Part shown: piece by piece, positions 16,401 through 25,842 of the stretch
Numbering within the stretch: position 1 is the first letter of the stretch
How the letters are laid out: each line of letters starts with the position of its first letter
DNA from: Marinobacter azerbaijanicus
Lineage (GTDB): Bacteria > Pseudomonadota > Gammaproteobacteria > Pseudomonadales > Oleiphilaceae
NCBI RefSeq assembly: GCF_030250645.1
Contig: NZ_JASSVS010000005.1
Coordinates: 310,001-374,000, forward strand
DNA length: 64,000 nt
Direction: 5' to 3'
The notes under the pieces: generated by a model
What the model saw: the letters and a program-made list of their open reading frames with translations, nothing else
Database searches by the model: none
Told to the model about the DNA's origin: nothing
Program-made: the position numbers and the translations under genes

Positions 16401-17159
16401 ATGACAACAAACGAGCTGTCACCACAACAGGACCTGAAGCAGGCCGAATGGAAGGTGCGTACCGAGCTGGCCGCCGCTTATCGGCTGGTGGCACTGTTTG
16501 GCTGGGATGATCTGGTGTTTACCCATCTGTCCGCGCGGGTGCCCGGGCCAGAGCATCATTTCCTGATTAACCCTTACGGCCTGCTGTTCCATGAAATCAC
16601 CGCGTCCTCGCTGGTGAAAGTGGATCGTGATGGACAGGTAGTGGAATCCGGTGGCCTCAGCCGCGTCAACCCGGCCGGCTTTACCATTCACAGTGCCGTA
16701 CATATGGGCCGTGAAGACGCCGGTGCAGTGATGCACCTGCATGCGCCCGATGGCGTTGCGGTATCCGCTCACCGGGATGGTCTGCTGCCACTGAGCCAGA
16801 CAGCCATGCTGTGCCTGAATCATCTAAGCTATCACGACTACGAAGGCGTGGCCCTGAATCTGGATGAGCGCGAGCGGCTGATCAACGATCTTGGCGACAA
16901 GTCGATGATGCTGTTGCGCAACCATGGTGTGCTGACCGCAGGTAAGGATGTGCCTGAGACCTTCACCTATCTGTATTTCCTGATGAAGGCCTGCGAGATT
17001 CAGGTCAAGGCCCAGAGTTGTGGTCCCACCTATATGCCCTCGGAGCAGGCCATTCAGACCACGGCGGATCAATCTCAGGCGCTGGGTAGTGCGGCGGCTT
17101 TAACCTGGCCTGCTCTGGTTCGGCTTCTGGACAGCAAGAATCCCGGTTACGCCGTATAG
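16401..17159 (+). CDS. Class II aldolase/adducin-family protein
   Basis: A 252-residue class II aldolase/adducin fold. The zinc-binding histidines appear in VMHLHAPDGVAVSAH (about residues 114-116) and LLRNHGVLTAG (about residue 175). These proteins cleave or epimerise phosphorylated sugars in some cases, but many members next to acyl-CoA genes have no known reaction. The start ATG has CGAGGAGA upstream. It is 33 bases after the PimD-like gene and 28 before the MaoC gene, so it probably belongs to the same operon. A carbon-carbon lyase step on a hydroxyacid is conceivable but not demonstrated by the sequence. Confidence 0.85.
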   Translation: MTTNELSPQQDLKQAEWKVRTELAAAYRLVALFGWDDLVFTHLSARVPGPEHHFLINPYGLLFHEITASSLVKVDRDGQVVESGGLSRVNPAGFTIHSAVHMGREDAGAVMHLHAPDGVAVSAHRDGLLPLSQTAMLCLNHLSYHDYEGVALNLDERERLINDLGDKSMMLLRNHGVLTAGKDVPETFTYLYFLMKACEIQVKAQSCGPTYMPSEQAIQTTADQSQALGSAAALTWPALVRLLDSKNPGYAV

Positions 17160-17187
17160 CTTTAACCATCGATTCAAGGATGCAGGT

Positions 17188-17643
17188 ATGCTTTCGGTTG
17201 AGCTGAACGATCTGGAAAAGCACAAGGATTCTTTGATTGGCCACAGCCCCTGGAAAACCGTCACCCAGGAGATGATTCAGGCTTTTGCCGATGCCACGGG
17301 CGACCACCAGTGGATTCATCTGGATGTCGAACGGGCAAGACGTGAATCACCCTGGAAGAGCACGGTGGCCCACGGTTTTCTGACCGCCTCGCTGATTCCT
17401 CAGTTGAATCAGCAGGTGATCAACGTGCAGGGCAAAAGCGCCAGCATCAACTACGGAATAAACAAGCTACGCTTCCCCGCCGCGGTGAAGTCCGGGTCGG
17501 CTATCCGGAGCAGAATGGAACTGATGGATGTGACCAGAGTGGACGACCAGCGCACCCTCGCCGCTTACAGGACCACAGTGGAGATTCAGGGGGAGGACAA
17601 GCCTGCCTGCGTGGCGGAGATTCTGGTGATGTACGTGGTCTGA
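17188..17643 (+). CDS. MaoC-family (R)-specific enoyl-CoA hydratase
   Basis: A 151-residue single hot-dog domain of the MaoC type, which hydrates trans-2-enoyl-CoA to the (R)-3-hydroxyacyl-CoA. The hydratase signature is complete: FADATGDHQWIHLD with the catalytic Asp and His, followed by STVAHGFLTASLI. The preceding AAGGATGCAGGT provides a ribosome site. It is the last gene of the gcdH operon. It would act on the product of the PimC/PimD-like dehydrogenase, giving the operon its own hydration step separate from the FadB-like enzyme at 6973-9066. Confidence 0.9.
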   Translation: MLSVELNDLEKHKDSLIGHSPWKTVTQEMIQAFADATGDHQWIHLDVERARRESPWKSTVAHGFLTASLIPQLNQQVINVQGKSASINYGINKLRFPAAVKSGSAIRSRMELMDVTRVDDQRTLAAYRTTVEIQGEDKPACVAEILVMYVV

Positions 17644-18010
17644 ACCCTCGCCATTGGCAGCCGGACCGAATTTTTCTGTCTCGAACCTGCCTGTCTGTCT
17701 GCATCGCAGCAGACAGGTGCCGCTACCCCTTTCGTGCCGCTGAAGATGCGCCTATGGAGGTAATCTAAAAAACAATCAATTTCTACGAAAATACCGAAAA
17801 GAATTTGCCCTGAAAACATATTTAATAATTAAATATATTAAGTAAGAATAAATAATAAACATATAAAACCGCCAACATTAGACATGTAAAATTAAAACCT
17901 ATAAATTAAAAAACCTTCAATCCTTAGCTAAAACAAATAATCTATTTAGTCTTTTAAAACATAGTCCTAGGGAAAACTGACATCAAAGGCAGTCTAAGCC
18001 AGGCGGTACT
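17644..18010. other. Intergenic spacer with an AT-rich stretch upstream of the chemoreceptor
   Basis: The 367 bases hold no convincing gene. The first 120 bases have normal composition and include the stem-loop at 17690-17717. From about 17762 to 17970 the sequence is strikingly rich in A and T, with short runs such as AATTAAATATATTAAG, unlike the GC-rich surroundings. It should contain the promoter of the chemoreceptor gene, but many boxes are possible and none stands out. Confidence 0.6.
17690..17717 (+). terminator. Stem-loop after the gcdH operon
   Basis: CCTGTCTG, a one-base bulge and CTGC pair with GCAG and CAGACAGG around an ATC loop, giving a 12-base-pair hairpin 46 bases after the MaoC stop. 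No T run follows, so it may be an mRNA end-protecting hairpin rather than a classical terminator. Confidence 0.5.
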
Positions 18011-19963
18011 ATGAGAAATTTTTTATTGAACACCTCCGTAAAAGTTAAGCTTTTATCAGCATTCGGATTTACTCTCTCACTCATCATCATTACCTCTTTT
18101 TTCTCCTACTCGGCGTTCGATGATCTGTTCGAGCGCAGCGAGAATGTCCGGGCGGTATCCAAGATCAACAACCTTGTCGACCAGGCCCGGTTTAACGAAA
18201 AGAATTTTTTCCTTCGCAACGAGCCGCGCTATATCGATGGCACCCTTACCGCCATCGAGTCCGCTAGCGAAGTGGCAGGGAAAGAACAGGACATCCTTGA
18301 AAATCCAGAGCAGAAGGATGCCATGGGATCCATTCGCAAAGATCTTGCGGAATACCGTGAAGCTTTCCAGCGAATGGTTGCTCAACGGGCCGAGAGTGAG
18401 ACGGAGCTGACCGCGATGGAGCAGCGGGCCCGCCAGGCAGTAGAGGGATTCGTGCAGCTGGAGCAGTTTTTCCAGACTCGGTCGCAGGAGCAGCTGAGGG
18501 CTGGCCAGGAAGTCGCGGCCCGGGACTCCATGCGCATGGTTCGCCGGTCCGGCGAGCTGGCGCGGGACATGCTCGACGCGCGGCGCATCGAGAAGAACTA
18601 CGTCCGCTCGGAAAGCGCCGAAGATTCAGCGGCGCTGACCCAACGCCTTACTGAGATCCGAGAGGGGACGAAAGAGCTGGCCGACTTCGCCGATACCCAG
18701 TCGGCAAAGGATCGAATCGCTGATCTTGAGGCCGCGCTTGGTGCCTACGAAACGGGATTCTCCAACCTGACACGAACTGTCGCTACCCTGGAACAGGACG
18801 ACGCCCGTGTCACCGAGCTGGCGCGGAATACCCGGGAACAGGCAGAAGCCGCGCTTGCCCATGAGCGCACCCTCATGAGCAAGACCCGGGACGACGCTTT
18901 GCAGATCCTGTTGTGGGCGTCCATCGTGGCCGTCGTGGTTGGCAGTGGATCGGCGCTGTTGATCACCCGCTCCATTGTCCGTCCGCTGGAGCAACTGGCG
19001 GCACACGCCGGCAAGGTCGCAGATGGCGATCTGACCAACAACATCCATACCGATCGCAAGGACGACCTTGGTCGCCTGATGATGGCCATGCAGGTGATGA
19101 CTGAAAACCTTCGCCACATGGTGCAGGAGGTTTCCGATGGGATTGCCCAGGTCGCGAGCTCGGCCGAGGAATTGTCGGCCGTGACCGAGCAGACCAGTGC
19201 CGGCGCAGCGCAACAGCGGGACCAGACCGATCAGGTGGCCACTGCGATGAATGAAATGACGGCCACCATTCAGGAAGTGGCTCAAAACGCCGAAGCGGCG
19301 GCCAATGCGGCGTCCGAGTCCGACACCAAGGCGAAGGACGGATACGACGTCGTGTCGACCGCCATGAACAAGATTGAAACCCTGTCCCAGGATATTAACC
19401 ACAGTGCCGAGTCCATCGCCAAGCTGCGGGAAGACAGCGCCAATATCGGGACCATTCTGGATGTGATCCGGGAAATTGCTGAACAAACCAACCTGCTGGC
19501 ACTGAATGCCGCCATCGAAGCGGCACGGGCCGGCGAGCAGGGACGCGGTTTCGCCGTCGTCGCCGACGAAGTTCGTGGGCTGGCGCAACGGACTCATCAG
19601 TCGACCGGTGAAATCGAAAACCTGGTCAATGCTCTGCAAAAAGGCGCAAATGAAGCCGTGGAGAGCATGCACAGCAACAGCGAGAGCGCCGAATCGTCGG
19701 TGCAGGTCTCGCGCACAGCCGGCGAGGCGTTATCCAGCATTGCCGATTCGGTGTCCACCATTCAGTCGATGAACCATCAGATTGCGACGGCGGTGGAAGA
19801 GCAGACTTCGGTTGCCGAGGAAATTAGCGAAAATGTGGTGAGCATACGGGAGGTTACCGACCAGAACGCAACTGCGAATAACCAGATCGCTGTTTCATCC
19901 AATGATCTCGCCCAACTGGGCAGTGATCTGAAACGGGTATCCGAGCGTTTCCGTCTTTCTTAA
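18011..19963 (+). CDS. Methyl-accepting chemotaxis protein with a helical bimodular (HBM-like) sensor
   Basis: A 650-residue chemoreceptor. A first membrane helix (about 13-33) and a second (about 299-320) enclose a roughly 265-residue all-helical periplasmic domain, about twice the length of a four-helix bundle and fitting the HBM type that binds organic acids in Pseudomonas McpS-like receptors. HAMP follows (about 321-375), then the cytoplasmic coiled coil with the kinase-contact hairpin [37 protein letters not shown]. No CheR-binding pentapeptide is visible at the C-terminus. It is followed after 41 bases by a GGDEF/EAL gene. The ligand is unknown; a carboxylate would fit the neighbourhood. 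Confidence 0.9.
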   Translation: MRNFLLNTSVKVKLLSAFGFTLSLIIITSFFSYSAFDDLFERSENVRAVSKINNLVDQARFNEKNFFLRNEPRYIDGTLTAIESASEVAGKEQDILENPEQKDAMGSIRKDLAEYREAFQRMVAQRAESETELTAMEQRARQAVEGFVQLEQFFQTRSQEQLRAGQEVAARDSMRMVRRSGELARDMLDARRIEKNYVRSESAEDSAALTQRLTEIREGTKELADFADTQSAKDRIADLEAALGAYETGFSNLTRTVATLEQDDARVTELARNTREQAEAALAHERTLMSKTRDDALQILLWASIVAVVVGSGSALLITRSIVRPLEQLAAHAGKVADGDLTNNIHTDRKDDLGRLMMAMQVMTENLRHMVQEVSDGIAQVASSAEELSAVTEQTSAGAAQQRDQTDQVATAMNEMTATIQEVAQNAEAAANAASESDTKAKDGYDVVSTAMNKIETLSQDINHSAESIAKLREDSANIGTILDVIREIAEQTNLLALNAAIEAARAGEQGRGFAVVADEVRGLAQRTHQSTGEIENLVNALQKGANEAVESMHSNSESAESSVQVSRTAGEALSSIADSVSTIQSMNHQIATAVEEQTSVAEEISENVVSIREVTDQNATANNQIAVSSNDLAQLGSDLKRVSERFRLS

Positions 19964-20004
19964 CCGCCGCTAGCGGCACCGACTCCCATTGTCAGGATTT
20001 TCCG

Positions 20005-22341
20005 ATGATTAAGAGGCCCGCAAGCAACGCTGATCATTCAGGTAGACCATCAACGCCCCTAGTGGCGGTGATGGTCGGAAACGCAGCTGAGCGTCGGCTT
20101 CTTGCGGACAGTGGGGATTTTGAGATCGCCAACCAGGAGGTCTCGGTCTGGCACAAGTGTGGCCTTGACCTTGCCATCCTGGATCTGCCATCGCTGCTTC
20201 ACCATGAAAGTGAGATTCGCAAGCTAAAGGCGCTGTCCCCGCCCGATCAGGTTCCGGTCCTTCTCGTGGTCAACGACGCCCAGTTGAGGGATTCACAGGC
20301 TGTTCTGGGAAAGCTGGCCGACGACGTCATCCGAACGCCGCTTTGCGGGGTTGAGCTCCGGGCACGGATCGACAATCTCTTGCGTTTCCGCAGTCTGCCG
20401 GATGCCAGGGGCCTGGATATCGAGCCCTCCGCGCTCGAAGTGAAAGGCGTCGCCATGGCACTGCACGCGTTCAGCGCAGGTAATGACCGGACCATTCGCG
20501 CCTGTAGCGAACAGGACATATTATCCAACCTGTGCAAAAGCCTGAGCCATGAAGGCGGCTATCCCCTTGCATGGGTCGGCCAACGCCTGGCCGACAGCGA
20601 CAAGAGCATCAAGCCGGTCGCCTACTCGGGGCATTACAGCTACCTGGTCCCCCGTGTCGCATCAGCGGGAAAAAGCGAGACGACCGCAGCCGGATTGATG
20701 AGCAAAACCTTTGCCTCGGGCGCTGTTACCCAAGCAGATTTACCGGTGGCCACGGAGCGCCCTGCACCCCGGGAATTGGCCGAGGCGCAGCACCCGACAT
20801 CGATGATTGTGTTTCCGCTCACCAGACGCGGACAACAGCCGTCAACCTGCCTGGCGGTGTATTCCTTCGAGCCGACCGCTTTTGATCACGATGAAACTGA
20901 GCTGTTGCAGCGGCTGATTGATAACGCACTGCACGCAATCTATGCCCTGCGCGAAAAATACAGTCAGCGCCGGCGCGAACGAGAAGCCATCAAGCTGGCC
21001 TACCGGGATAGCCTGACCGGCCTGGCGAACCGAACTGCCATCCTCAAGGCCCTGGGCAACCGATTGCATAGCTCAGCCCCATACCCGCCCGCCACTGCGT
21101 TGCTACACCTGGACCTGGACGGCTTTAAACTCATCAACGATGCTCTGGGCCATGACGTCGGAGATGCGGTACTTATTGAGGTCAGCCGACGACTCCAGTC
21201 CGTGGTCCGGGATGGCGATCAGGTCGCCCGCCACGGCGGCGACGATTTCGTCATCCTGCTGGCTCTTGAAACCGACTCAGACCAGGCCCCCACGCCATCC
21301 AGCCATGCTTTCGCGACCGTAAGCGCCTTGGCAGAGAAAATTCTGGATGCTCTGCAGGAGCCCTTTCAGATAGAGGGGCGGAACTATCACATTGAAAGCA
21401 GCATCGGGATTGGCATGTGCCCTGCCCATGCCAAAGAAGCCTTCAGCCTGTTAATGAAGGCCGACAGTGCCGTGTACGAGGCCAAGAAGATTGGCGGTAA
21501 CAGCTTCCGGTTTTTCTCGACCGAATTGTCTGAACGCCGGCAAGAACGTCTGCAACTGGAGAGCCGGTTGTATCAGACCGTCGATGCCAGGGCATTTGAA
21601 ATCGCGCTGCAACCCATCATCGACCTGAAGGATGACCACATCGTTGGTGCTGAGGCGCTGTTGCGTTGGCCCCAAGCCGATGGCAGCTACATCTCGCCCG
21701 CGGAGTTTATCCCCATTGCCGAGGAAACGGGCCTGATTATTCCGATCGGCGACTGGGTGATGGAAGAATCCCTGAAAGCCGTGCAGAGATTGAGAAGCCA
21801 GGGCTTCCCCGACCTGCAAGTGGCGGTAAACCTGGCCATTGCCCAGCTGTGGCAAACCCATCTGGTCGAGCGGATTGTCTCGCTCATGCGTTCACTCGAC
21901 CTGCCGGCATCAGCCCTGAAAGTGGAGCTAACGGAAGGCTCCTTGATGAACGATATCGAACGTATGGAGGAAGTGGTCAGGGAATTTCGGGACGCCGGAA
22001 TCGAAGTTGCAATCGACGACTTTGGCACCGGCTATTCCTCACTGGCGCGACTCAAATCCCTGCCTATCACGACCCTGAAGATCGACCGGAGCTTTCTTAA
22101 CGGCGTGCCGGAAGAAGAGAACGCCGTCAGTGTTGTGAACACCATCGCCCACATGGCCTACAACCTGGGCATTCAGTCGATCGCCGAGGGCATTGAAACC
22201 GAAGCCCAGTGGCAGATCCTGCAGGAGATGGGGTGCCCTCTCGGGCAAGGGTTCTATTTCGCGCGCCCGATGCCCGAGAAAGAACTATTGGCCCTGCTGC
22301 TGATGCAGGCGGAAGCCGGACAGCGAATCGCCTCCGGCTGA
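20005..22341 (+). CDS. GGDEF/EAL c-di-GMP protein with receiver-like and GAF-like N-terminus
   Basis: A 778-residue soluble protein. Residues about 18-130 look like a receiver-type domain without a clear phospho-acceptor. About 150-315 is probably a GAF-like sensor. A GGDEF domain (about 330-500) has GGDDF instead of GG[DE]EF at about 411, with an RxxD inhibitory site five residues before it. A C-terminal EAL domain has EALLRW, ELTEG, DDFGTGYSSL, LKIDRSF, EGIETE and QGFYFARP all present, so phosphodiesterase activity is expected. Whether the GGDDF domain still makes c-di-GMP is open. It follows the chemoreceptor closely, suggesting shared expression and a link between chemotaxis and the motile/sessile switch. 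Confidence 0.9.
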   Translation: MIKRPASNADHSGRPSTPLVAVMVGNAAERRLLADSGDFEIANQEVSVWHKCGLDLAILDLPSLLHHESEIRKLKALSPPDQVPVLLVVNDAQLRDSQAVLGKLADDVIRTPLCGVELRARIDNLLRFRSLPDARGLDIEPSALEVKGVAMALHAFSAGNDRTIRACSEQDILSNLCKSLSHEGGYPLAWVGQRLADSDKSIKPVAYSGHYSYLVPRVASAGKSETTAAGLMSKTFASGAVTQADLPVATERPAPRELAEAQHPTSMIVFPLTRRGQQPSTCLAVYSFEPTAFDHDETELLQRLIDNALHAIYALREKYSQRRREREAIKLAYRDSLTGLANRTAILKALGNRLHSSAPYPPATALLHLDLDGFKLINDALGHDVGDAVLIEVSRRLQSVVRDGDQVARHGGDDFVILLALETDSDQAPTPSSHAFATVSALAEKILDALQEPFQIEGRNYHIESSIGIGMCPAHAKEAFSLLMKADSAVYEAKKIGGNSFRFFSTELSERRQERLQLESRLYQTVDARAFEIALQPIIDLKDDHIVGAEALLRWPQADGSYISPAEFIPIAEETGLIIPIGDWVMEESLKAVQRLRSQGFPDLQVAVNLAIAQLWQTHLVERIVSLMRSLDLPASALKVELTEGSLMNDIERMEEVVREFRDAGIEVAIDDFGTGYSSLARLKSLPITTLKIDRSFLNGVPEEENAVSVVNTIAHMAYNLGIQSIAEGIETEAQWQILQEMGCPLGQGFYFARPMPEKELLALLLMQAEAGQRIASG

Positions 22342-22481
22342 TCGGCCGGCCCGGCCGCAAAAAAACACGGCAGCTTTTCTAGCACGGTCTATTATTTAAC
22401 CAGGTTCAAGCCCGAGAAAGCGCTTGAAAGCAAATGCCAGGGAGGCCTTTTTCACACACTGTTTATGCGTCTTGTGCACCT

Positions 22482-22510
22482 TTGTTTGTGGCGATTTTTG
22501 CCTGTAATAT
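22482..22510 (+). promoter_or_regulatory. Sigma-70-type promoter for the XRE regulator gene
   Basis: TTGTTT at 22482-22487 and TAATAT at 22505-22510 are separated by 17 bases, with TG one base before the -10 box. The gene starts 27 bases further on. Confidence 0.55.
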
Positions 22511-22537
22511 CATGATCTTGGATAGCAGGTAACTTTG

Positions 22538-22948
22538 ATGAATTTAGGGCAGGCCATCAGGCGTTTACGAAAGCACCGGGGTATAACTCTGGCCGAGTTG
22601 GCAAAAAGTTGCGATTCCCATGTTGGCAATCTTTCCAGAATTGAGAGGGGGCTGGCACGGCCCAGCCTGGAACTGCTTTACCGGCTGGCCGGGGCCCTGG
22701 GCCTGTCACTGACCGACATCTTTTCGGTGGCGGAACGAAAGCAGCTCGACTCGGAACAGGTCGCGCTAAATGCAGCCTTCATCTCCCTCCTTGAAGATGA
22801 CCGACAGCTGCTCCTGGAATTCGCCGAACTCCTTCAACGCCGTTCTCCCCACCCCATCGGTAACGTGAGTGTTGGCCAGGACGCCTTACCGGCTAACAAA
22901 ACCAATGCTGGGCCACCCGAGGAAGAATCGGGAGATTCGTCGAACTGA
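22538..22948 (+). CDS. Small XRE-family helix-turn-helix regulator
   Basis: A 136-residue protein with an N-terminal Cro/C1-type helix-turn-helix (about residues 3-58: LGQAIRRLRKHRGITLAELA, then GNLSRIERGLARPSLELLYRLAGALG). The C-terminal 75 residues have no recognisable domain and end in a low-complexity acidic tail. I use the ATG at 22538; a TTG directly before it is in frame. It has its own promoter and is convergent with the decayed ketopantoate reductase only three bases away. Target genes cannot be inferred. Confidence 0.85.
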   Translation: MNLGQAIRRLRKHRGITLAELAKSCDSHVGNLSRIERGLARPSLELLYRLAGALGLSLTDIFSVAERKQLDSEQVALNAAFISLLEDDRQLLLEFAELLQRRSPHPIGNVSVGQDALPANKTNAGPPEEESGDSSN

Positions 22949-22951
22949 CCG

Positions 22952-23367
22952 TCAGGCCCGAGCTTCGAGGCTTGCCCGCATTTTCAGAGTGACCAAGACG
23001 GTGTTCAGGTGCGGCACGGCAATACCGTGACGTTTGGCGATCGCCACCACATTGCCTAGCACCGCATCCCGCTCGATAGGTCGGTCATTGAGATAGTCCA
23101 GCGCCATGCTGTTCTTGTAGGCCGGCATCTTGCGGGTGCCGTCGATATTCTGTTCAATCACGGATTCCTCCATGGGATAGCCCTCCGCCTCGGCCACTGC
23201 CATCACTTCACGGATCATAGCCCGGATCAGCGCCTCTCCCCCGTCCGTATCCAGAATGGTTTTGGTGTCGGCACCGTTGGCAATGACCGATAGCGGATTG
23301 ACAGTTCCCCCAGCGGACTGCCGATGGCCCCGGCACCGACAATCAGAATACTGGGTTTATGGCTCAT
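22952..23367 (-). pseudogene. Decayed 2-dehydropantoate 2-reductase (ApbA/PanE family), internal deletion and frameshift
   Basis: The start MSHKPSILIVGAGAIGSPLG (ATG at 23367) is the NAD(P)-binding N-terminus of the family. After about twenty codons the homology stops. In a different frame, NPLSVIANGADTKTILD followed by the full C-terminal domain (ALIRAMIREVMAVAEAEGYP ... KMPAYKNSMALDYLNDRPIE) continues to 22952. Roughly 170 codons of the middle are missing and the two parts are out of frame, so no working enzyme can be made. The ATG overlaps the stop of the acyl-CoA ligase gene by four bases, so the intact gene was translationally coupled to it. Paralogues of this type often act on other 2-keto acids. 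Confidence 0.88.
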
Positions 23368-25040
23368 GCCGTGGGCACCTTGCCCTGCCACTCCTCCTCC
23401 TGTAACGCTCGCCACATCAGCTTACCAGTAGGTGACTTGGGTAGCTGGTCAACAAACTCGATCAGGGTAGGAATCTTGTAGGCAGCCATCTGCTCCTTAC
23501 ACCAGATGGTGATATCCTCAGCCGAGGTCTTACCCTCTGCCTCCGGGGTCAGCACGATACAGGCCTTCACGGTCTCACCACGCTTGGGATCCGGCGAGGA
23601 AATAATGCAGACTTCGTGAATCCCCGGGTGCCGGTACATCAGGCCCTCAACCTCTGATGGCCAAACCTTGAAGCCGGACGCGTTGATCATCCGTTTGACC
23701 CGGTCCACCATGAAGAAGTACCCCTCCTCGTCGTAATAGGCGAGATCACCGGTACGGAAGAAACGTTTGCCGTCGATTTCCACAAACGCTGCTTCGGTTT
23801 CGGCCGGGCGATTCCAGTAACCCTGGGTTACCTGTGGACCGTTCGAGACAATTTCCCCCACCTCACCCGGGCCTTTTTCTTCCAGGGTTTCCAGATCGAT
23901 GATTCGGCTGTCCACATCAAACACCGGAATCCCGAGGCACTGGGGCTTGGGGCGATTCGACGGATTGATGTGAGTGGCCGCCATGGTTTCCGACAGCCCG
24001 TAACCCTCGATGTAGTCAAGTCCGGTCATGGCCTTGAGCTTGGCAGCAACCGATTCCGGCATGGCTGCCCCGCCACCACCAATAGTATTCAGACTGCTCA
24101 GATCGTACCGGGCAATGTCGGGGTTGGAGAGGAAGTCCACCGCCATGGTAACAATGTTGGTCCAGCCCGTGACCTTATACCGTTCGATCAGCCGCGCCGC
24201 GGTGGTCCGGTCCCAGCGGGTCATGATTACCGTGGTGGAGCCACTGTAGATGGGACTGTTCATGGAGCCAGTCATGCCGGTAACGTGGAAAAACGGCAGG
24301 GTGGCCAGCTGTACCGTGTTGGCAGTGCTCAGATTCCAGAACGCCCGGTGCACGGCGGTGGCCATTACGCTGCGATGGGTGTGCATGCAGCCCTTGGGAG
24401 CGCCGGTGGTACCCGAGCTGTAAGGGATTACGGCGAGATCATCCGGGCCGGCAGTGTGCTGGGATGGTGTGTGCCCCGCCTCCAGCGCTTGCTCCCAACT
24501 CACCAGGCCAGCCATCTCCTGCGACCATGCCGGTGCGGCAACTTCCGCTGGCAGGTCCAGATCAGTGTCCGGAGTGATGTAGGTGCTGTAGGAAGCGACC
24601 ACTATATGATTGAGATCGGTGGTTTCCATCAAGGGAGCGATAAAGCCAGTCAATTCCTGGCCCGCCAGGCAGACACTGGCGCCGGTATCAGCAATGTAGT
24701 GTTCCAGTTCAGCCGACCGGTTCATCGGGTTGATCGGAATCACTACGGCATCCGCGCGCAGGATGGCGTAATAGGCAACCACGTACTGGGGCGAGTTCTG
24801 CATGTACAGCAGCACCCGGTCACCCTTTACAACGCCCTGCGCCTGCAGGTACCCGGCCATGGTTTCTACTTCCTGGAACAGACGGCTGTAGGTCATCGGC
24901 GCATCGTAGAAAATGATCGCGGTGCGATCCGGGTAACGCCACGCAGAAATTTCCAGGTTGGTAAACACGCTGGTACGGGGCAGCGCCATGCTCTTGGGCA
25001 GCTCTTTCGGCCAGACGGCGTAATGGCGTGTAAATGTCAT
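23364..25040 (-). CDS. Fatty acid/carboxylic acid-CoA ligase (AMP-binding family)
   Basis: A 558-residue adenylate-forming enzyme that activates a carboxylic acid to its CoA thioester with ATP. Motifs in order are the P-loop YSSGTTGAPKG (about residue 193 on), GYGLSETMA, FRTGDLAYYDEEGYFFMVDR, the hinge region INASGFKVWPSEVE and the C-terminal Lys in LPKSPTGKLMWR. The start at 25040 (MTFTRHYAVW) has AAGGGGA upstream; the frame extends 81 codons further into the surE gene but with no site. It follows surE by 22 bases and overlaps the decayed reductase by four. The chain length preference is unknown; medium to long chain is the usual guess. Confidence 0.92.
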   Translation of the reverse strand: MTFTRHYAVWPKELPKSMALPRTSVFTNLEISAWRYPDRTAIIFYDAPMTYSRLFQEVETMAGYLQAQGVVKGDRVLLYMQNSPQYVVAYYAILRADAVVIPINPMNRSAELEHYIADTGASVCLAGQELTGFIAPLMETTDLNHIVVASYSTYITPDTDLDLPAEVAAPAWSQEMAGLVSWEQALEAGHTPSQHTAGPDDLAVIPYSSGTTGAPKGCMHTHRSVMATAVHRAFWNLSTANTVQLATLPFFHVTGMTGSMNSPIYSGSTTVIMTRWDRTTAARLIERYKVTGWTNIVTMAVDFLSNPDIARYDLSSLNTIGGGGAAMPESVAAKLKAMTGLDYIEGYGLSETMAATHINPSNRPKPQCLGIPVFDVDSRIIDLETLEEKGPGEVGEIVSNGPQVTQGYWNRPAETEAAFVEIDGKRFFRTGDLAYYDEEGYFFMVDRVKRMINASGFKVWPSEVEGLMYRHPGIHEVCIISSPDPKRGETVKACIVLTPEAEGKTSAEDITIWCKEQMAAYKIPTLIEFVDQLPKSPTGKLMWRALQEEEWQGKVPTA

Positions 25041-25062
25041 TGTTATATTCCCCTTATTCGGT

Positions 25063-25842
25063 TCAGTGAGCCGCCGCGGCGACCAGATCAAATATGTCGG
25101 TGTCGCCGGGAAGGCGTTCCTGATGACGTAATGGCGTAATGGCGACCGCGCTGTCCCGCAGCACACTGACGTCTTCACCGGGCGCCACAATATGGCGAGA
25201 GCTGCGATCAAACCCCAGCCACCAGTACGGCAGGCTGCGGGCATCCTGACCCGCCAGCAGGCGCGCTCGCTGGATAGAACCACTGGACTGCCTGCACCAA
25301 CGCGCCTGGGCTATGCTCGCTGGCTCACAGGCCGGGAAATTCACGTTCCACGCCCAGCTCTGTCCCGGCTGCCACAATTGGCGCACCACAGACTCTCCGA
25401 ATCGGGCGACTGGCGACCAGTCGACCCCTTCCCGGCTCAAAAAAGCCTGGCTCAACGCAATGGCGGGTATGCCCATATGCTCGGCGCTGAGCACCGCGCC
25501 CACGGTGCCCGAGTATTGCACCGAGTCACTGATGTTCGCACCGCAGTTCACCCCCGACAGAACCAGATCCGGCGGCGTTTCCCCGAACCACTGCGCCAGT
25601 GAATACAGCACACAGTCCGCTGGTGTACCGGACACCGCATAGCGCTTGTCACCCTGCTCATACACCCGCAACGGATCGTGAATGGAAATGCTTTGGCCGG
25701 CGCCACTACGGTCATGCTCCGGCGCCACCACCCAGACTTCCTCAGCCAGATTACGGGCGATCTGCTCCAGCACCTTAAGGCCAGGTGCGTTGATACCGTC
25801 GTCGTTGGTGATGAGGATGCGTTTGACCATGGGCTCATTCAT
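25063..25842 (-). CDS. surE: SurE-type 5'/3'-nucleotidase (survival protein paralogue)
   Basis: A 259-residue acid phosphatase of the SurE family, which removes phosphate from nucleoside monophosphates. The metal and phosphate site is complete: ITNDDGINAPG near the start, APEHDRSGAGQSIS, and the Asn in LSGVNCGANISD. Length is normal. Its ATG overlaps the stop of the phosphotransferase-family gene (ATGA, 25839-25842), showing translational coupling. This position, inside a carboxylic-acid activation operon rather than beside pcm, nlpD and rpoS, suggests a paralogue with a special role, for instance cleaning up AMP made by the ligase encoded next. That role is a guess. Confidence 0.9.
   Translation of the reverse strand: MNEPMVKRILITNDDGINAPGLKVLEQIARNLAEEVWVVAPEHDRSGAGQSISIHDPLRVYEQGDKRYAVSGTPADCVLYSLAQWFGETPPDLVLSGVNCGANISDSVQYSGTVGAVLSAEHMGIPAIALSQAFLSREGVDWSPVARFGESVVRQLWQPGQSWAWNVNFPACEPASIAQARWCRQSSGSIQRARLLAGQDARSLPYWWLGFDRSSRHIVAPGEDVSVLRDSAVAITPLRHQERLPGDTDIFDLVAAAAH

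Noticed and set aside
22342..22375. GC-rich hairpin with an A run as terminator of the GGDEF/EAL gene
   Set aside because: The run is A on the transcribed plus strand, so it would not form the U tail of a terminator. In the other direction the tail would precede the stem.
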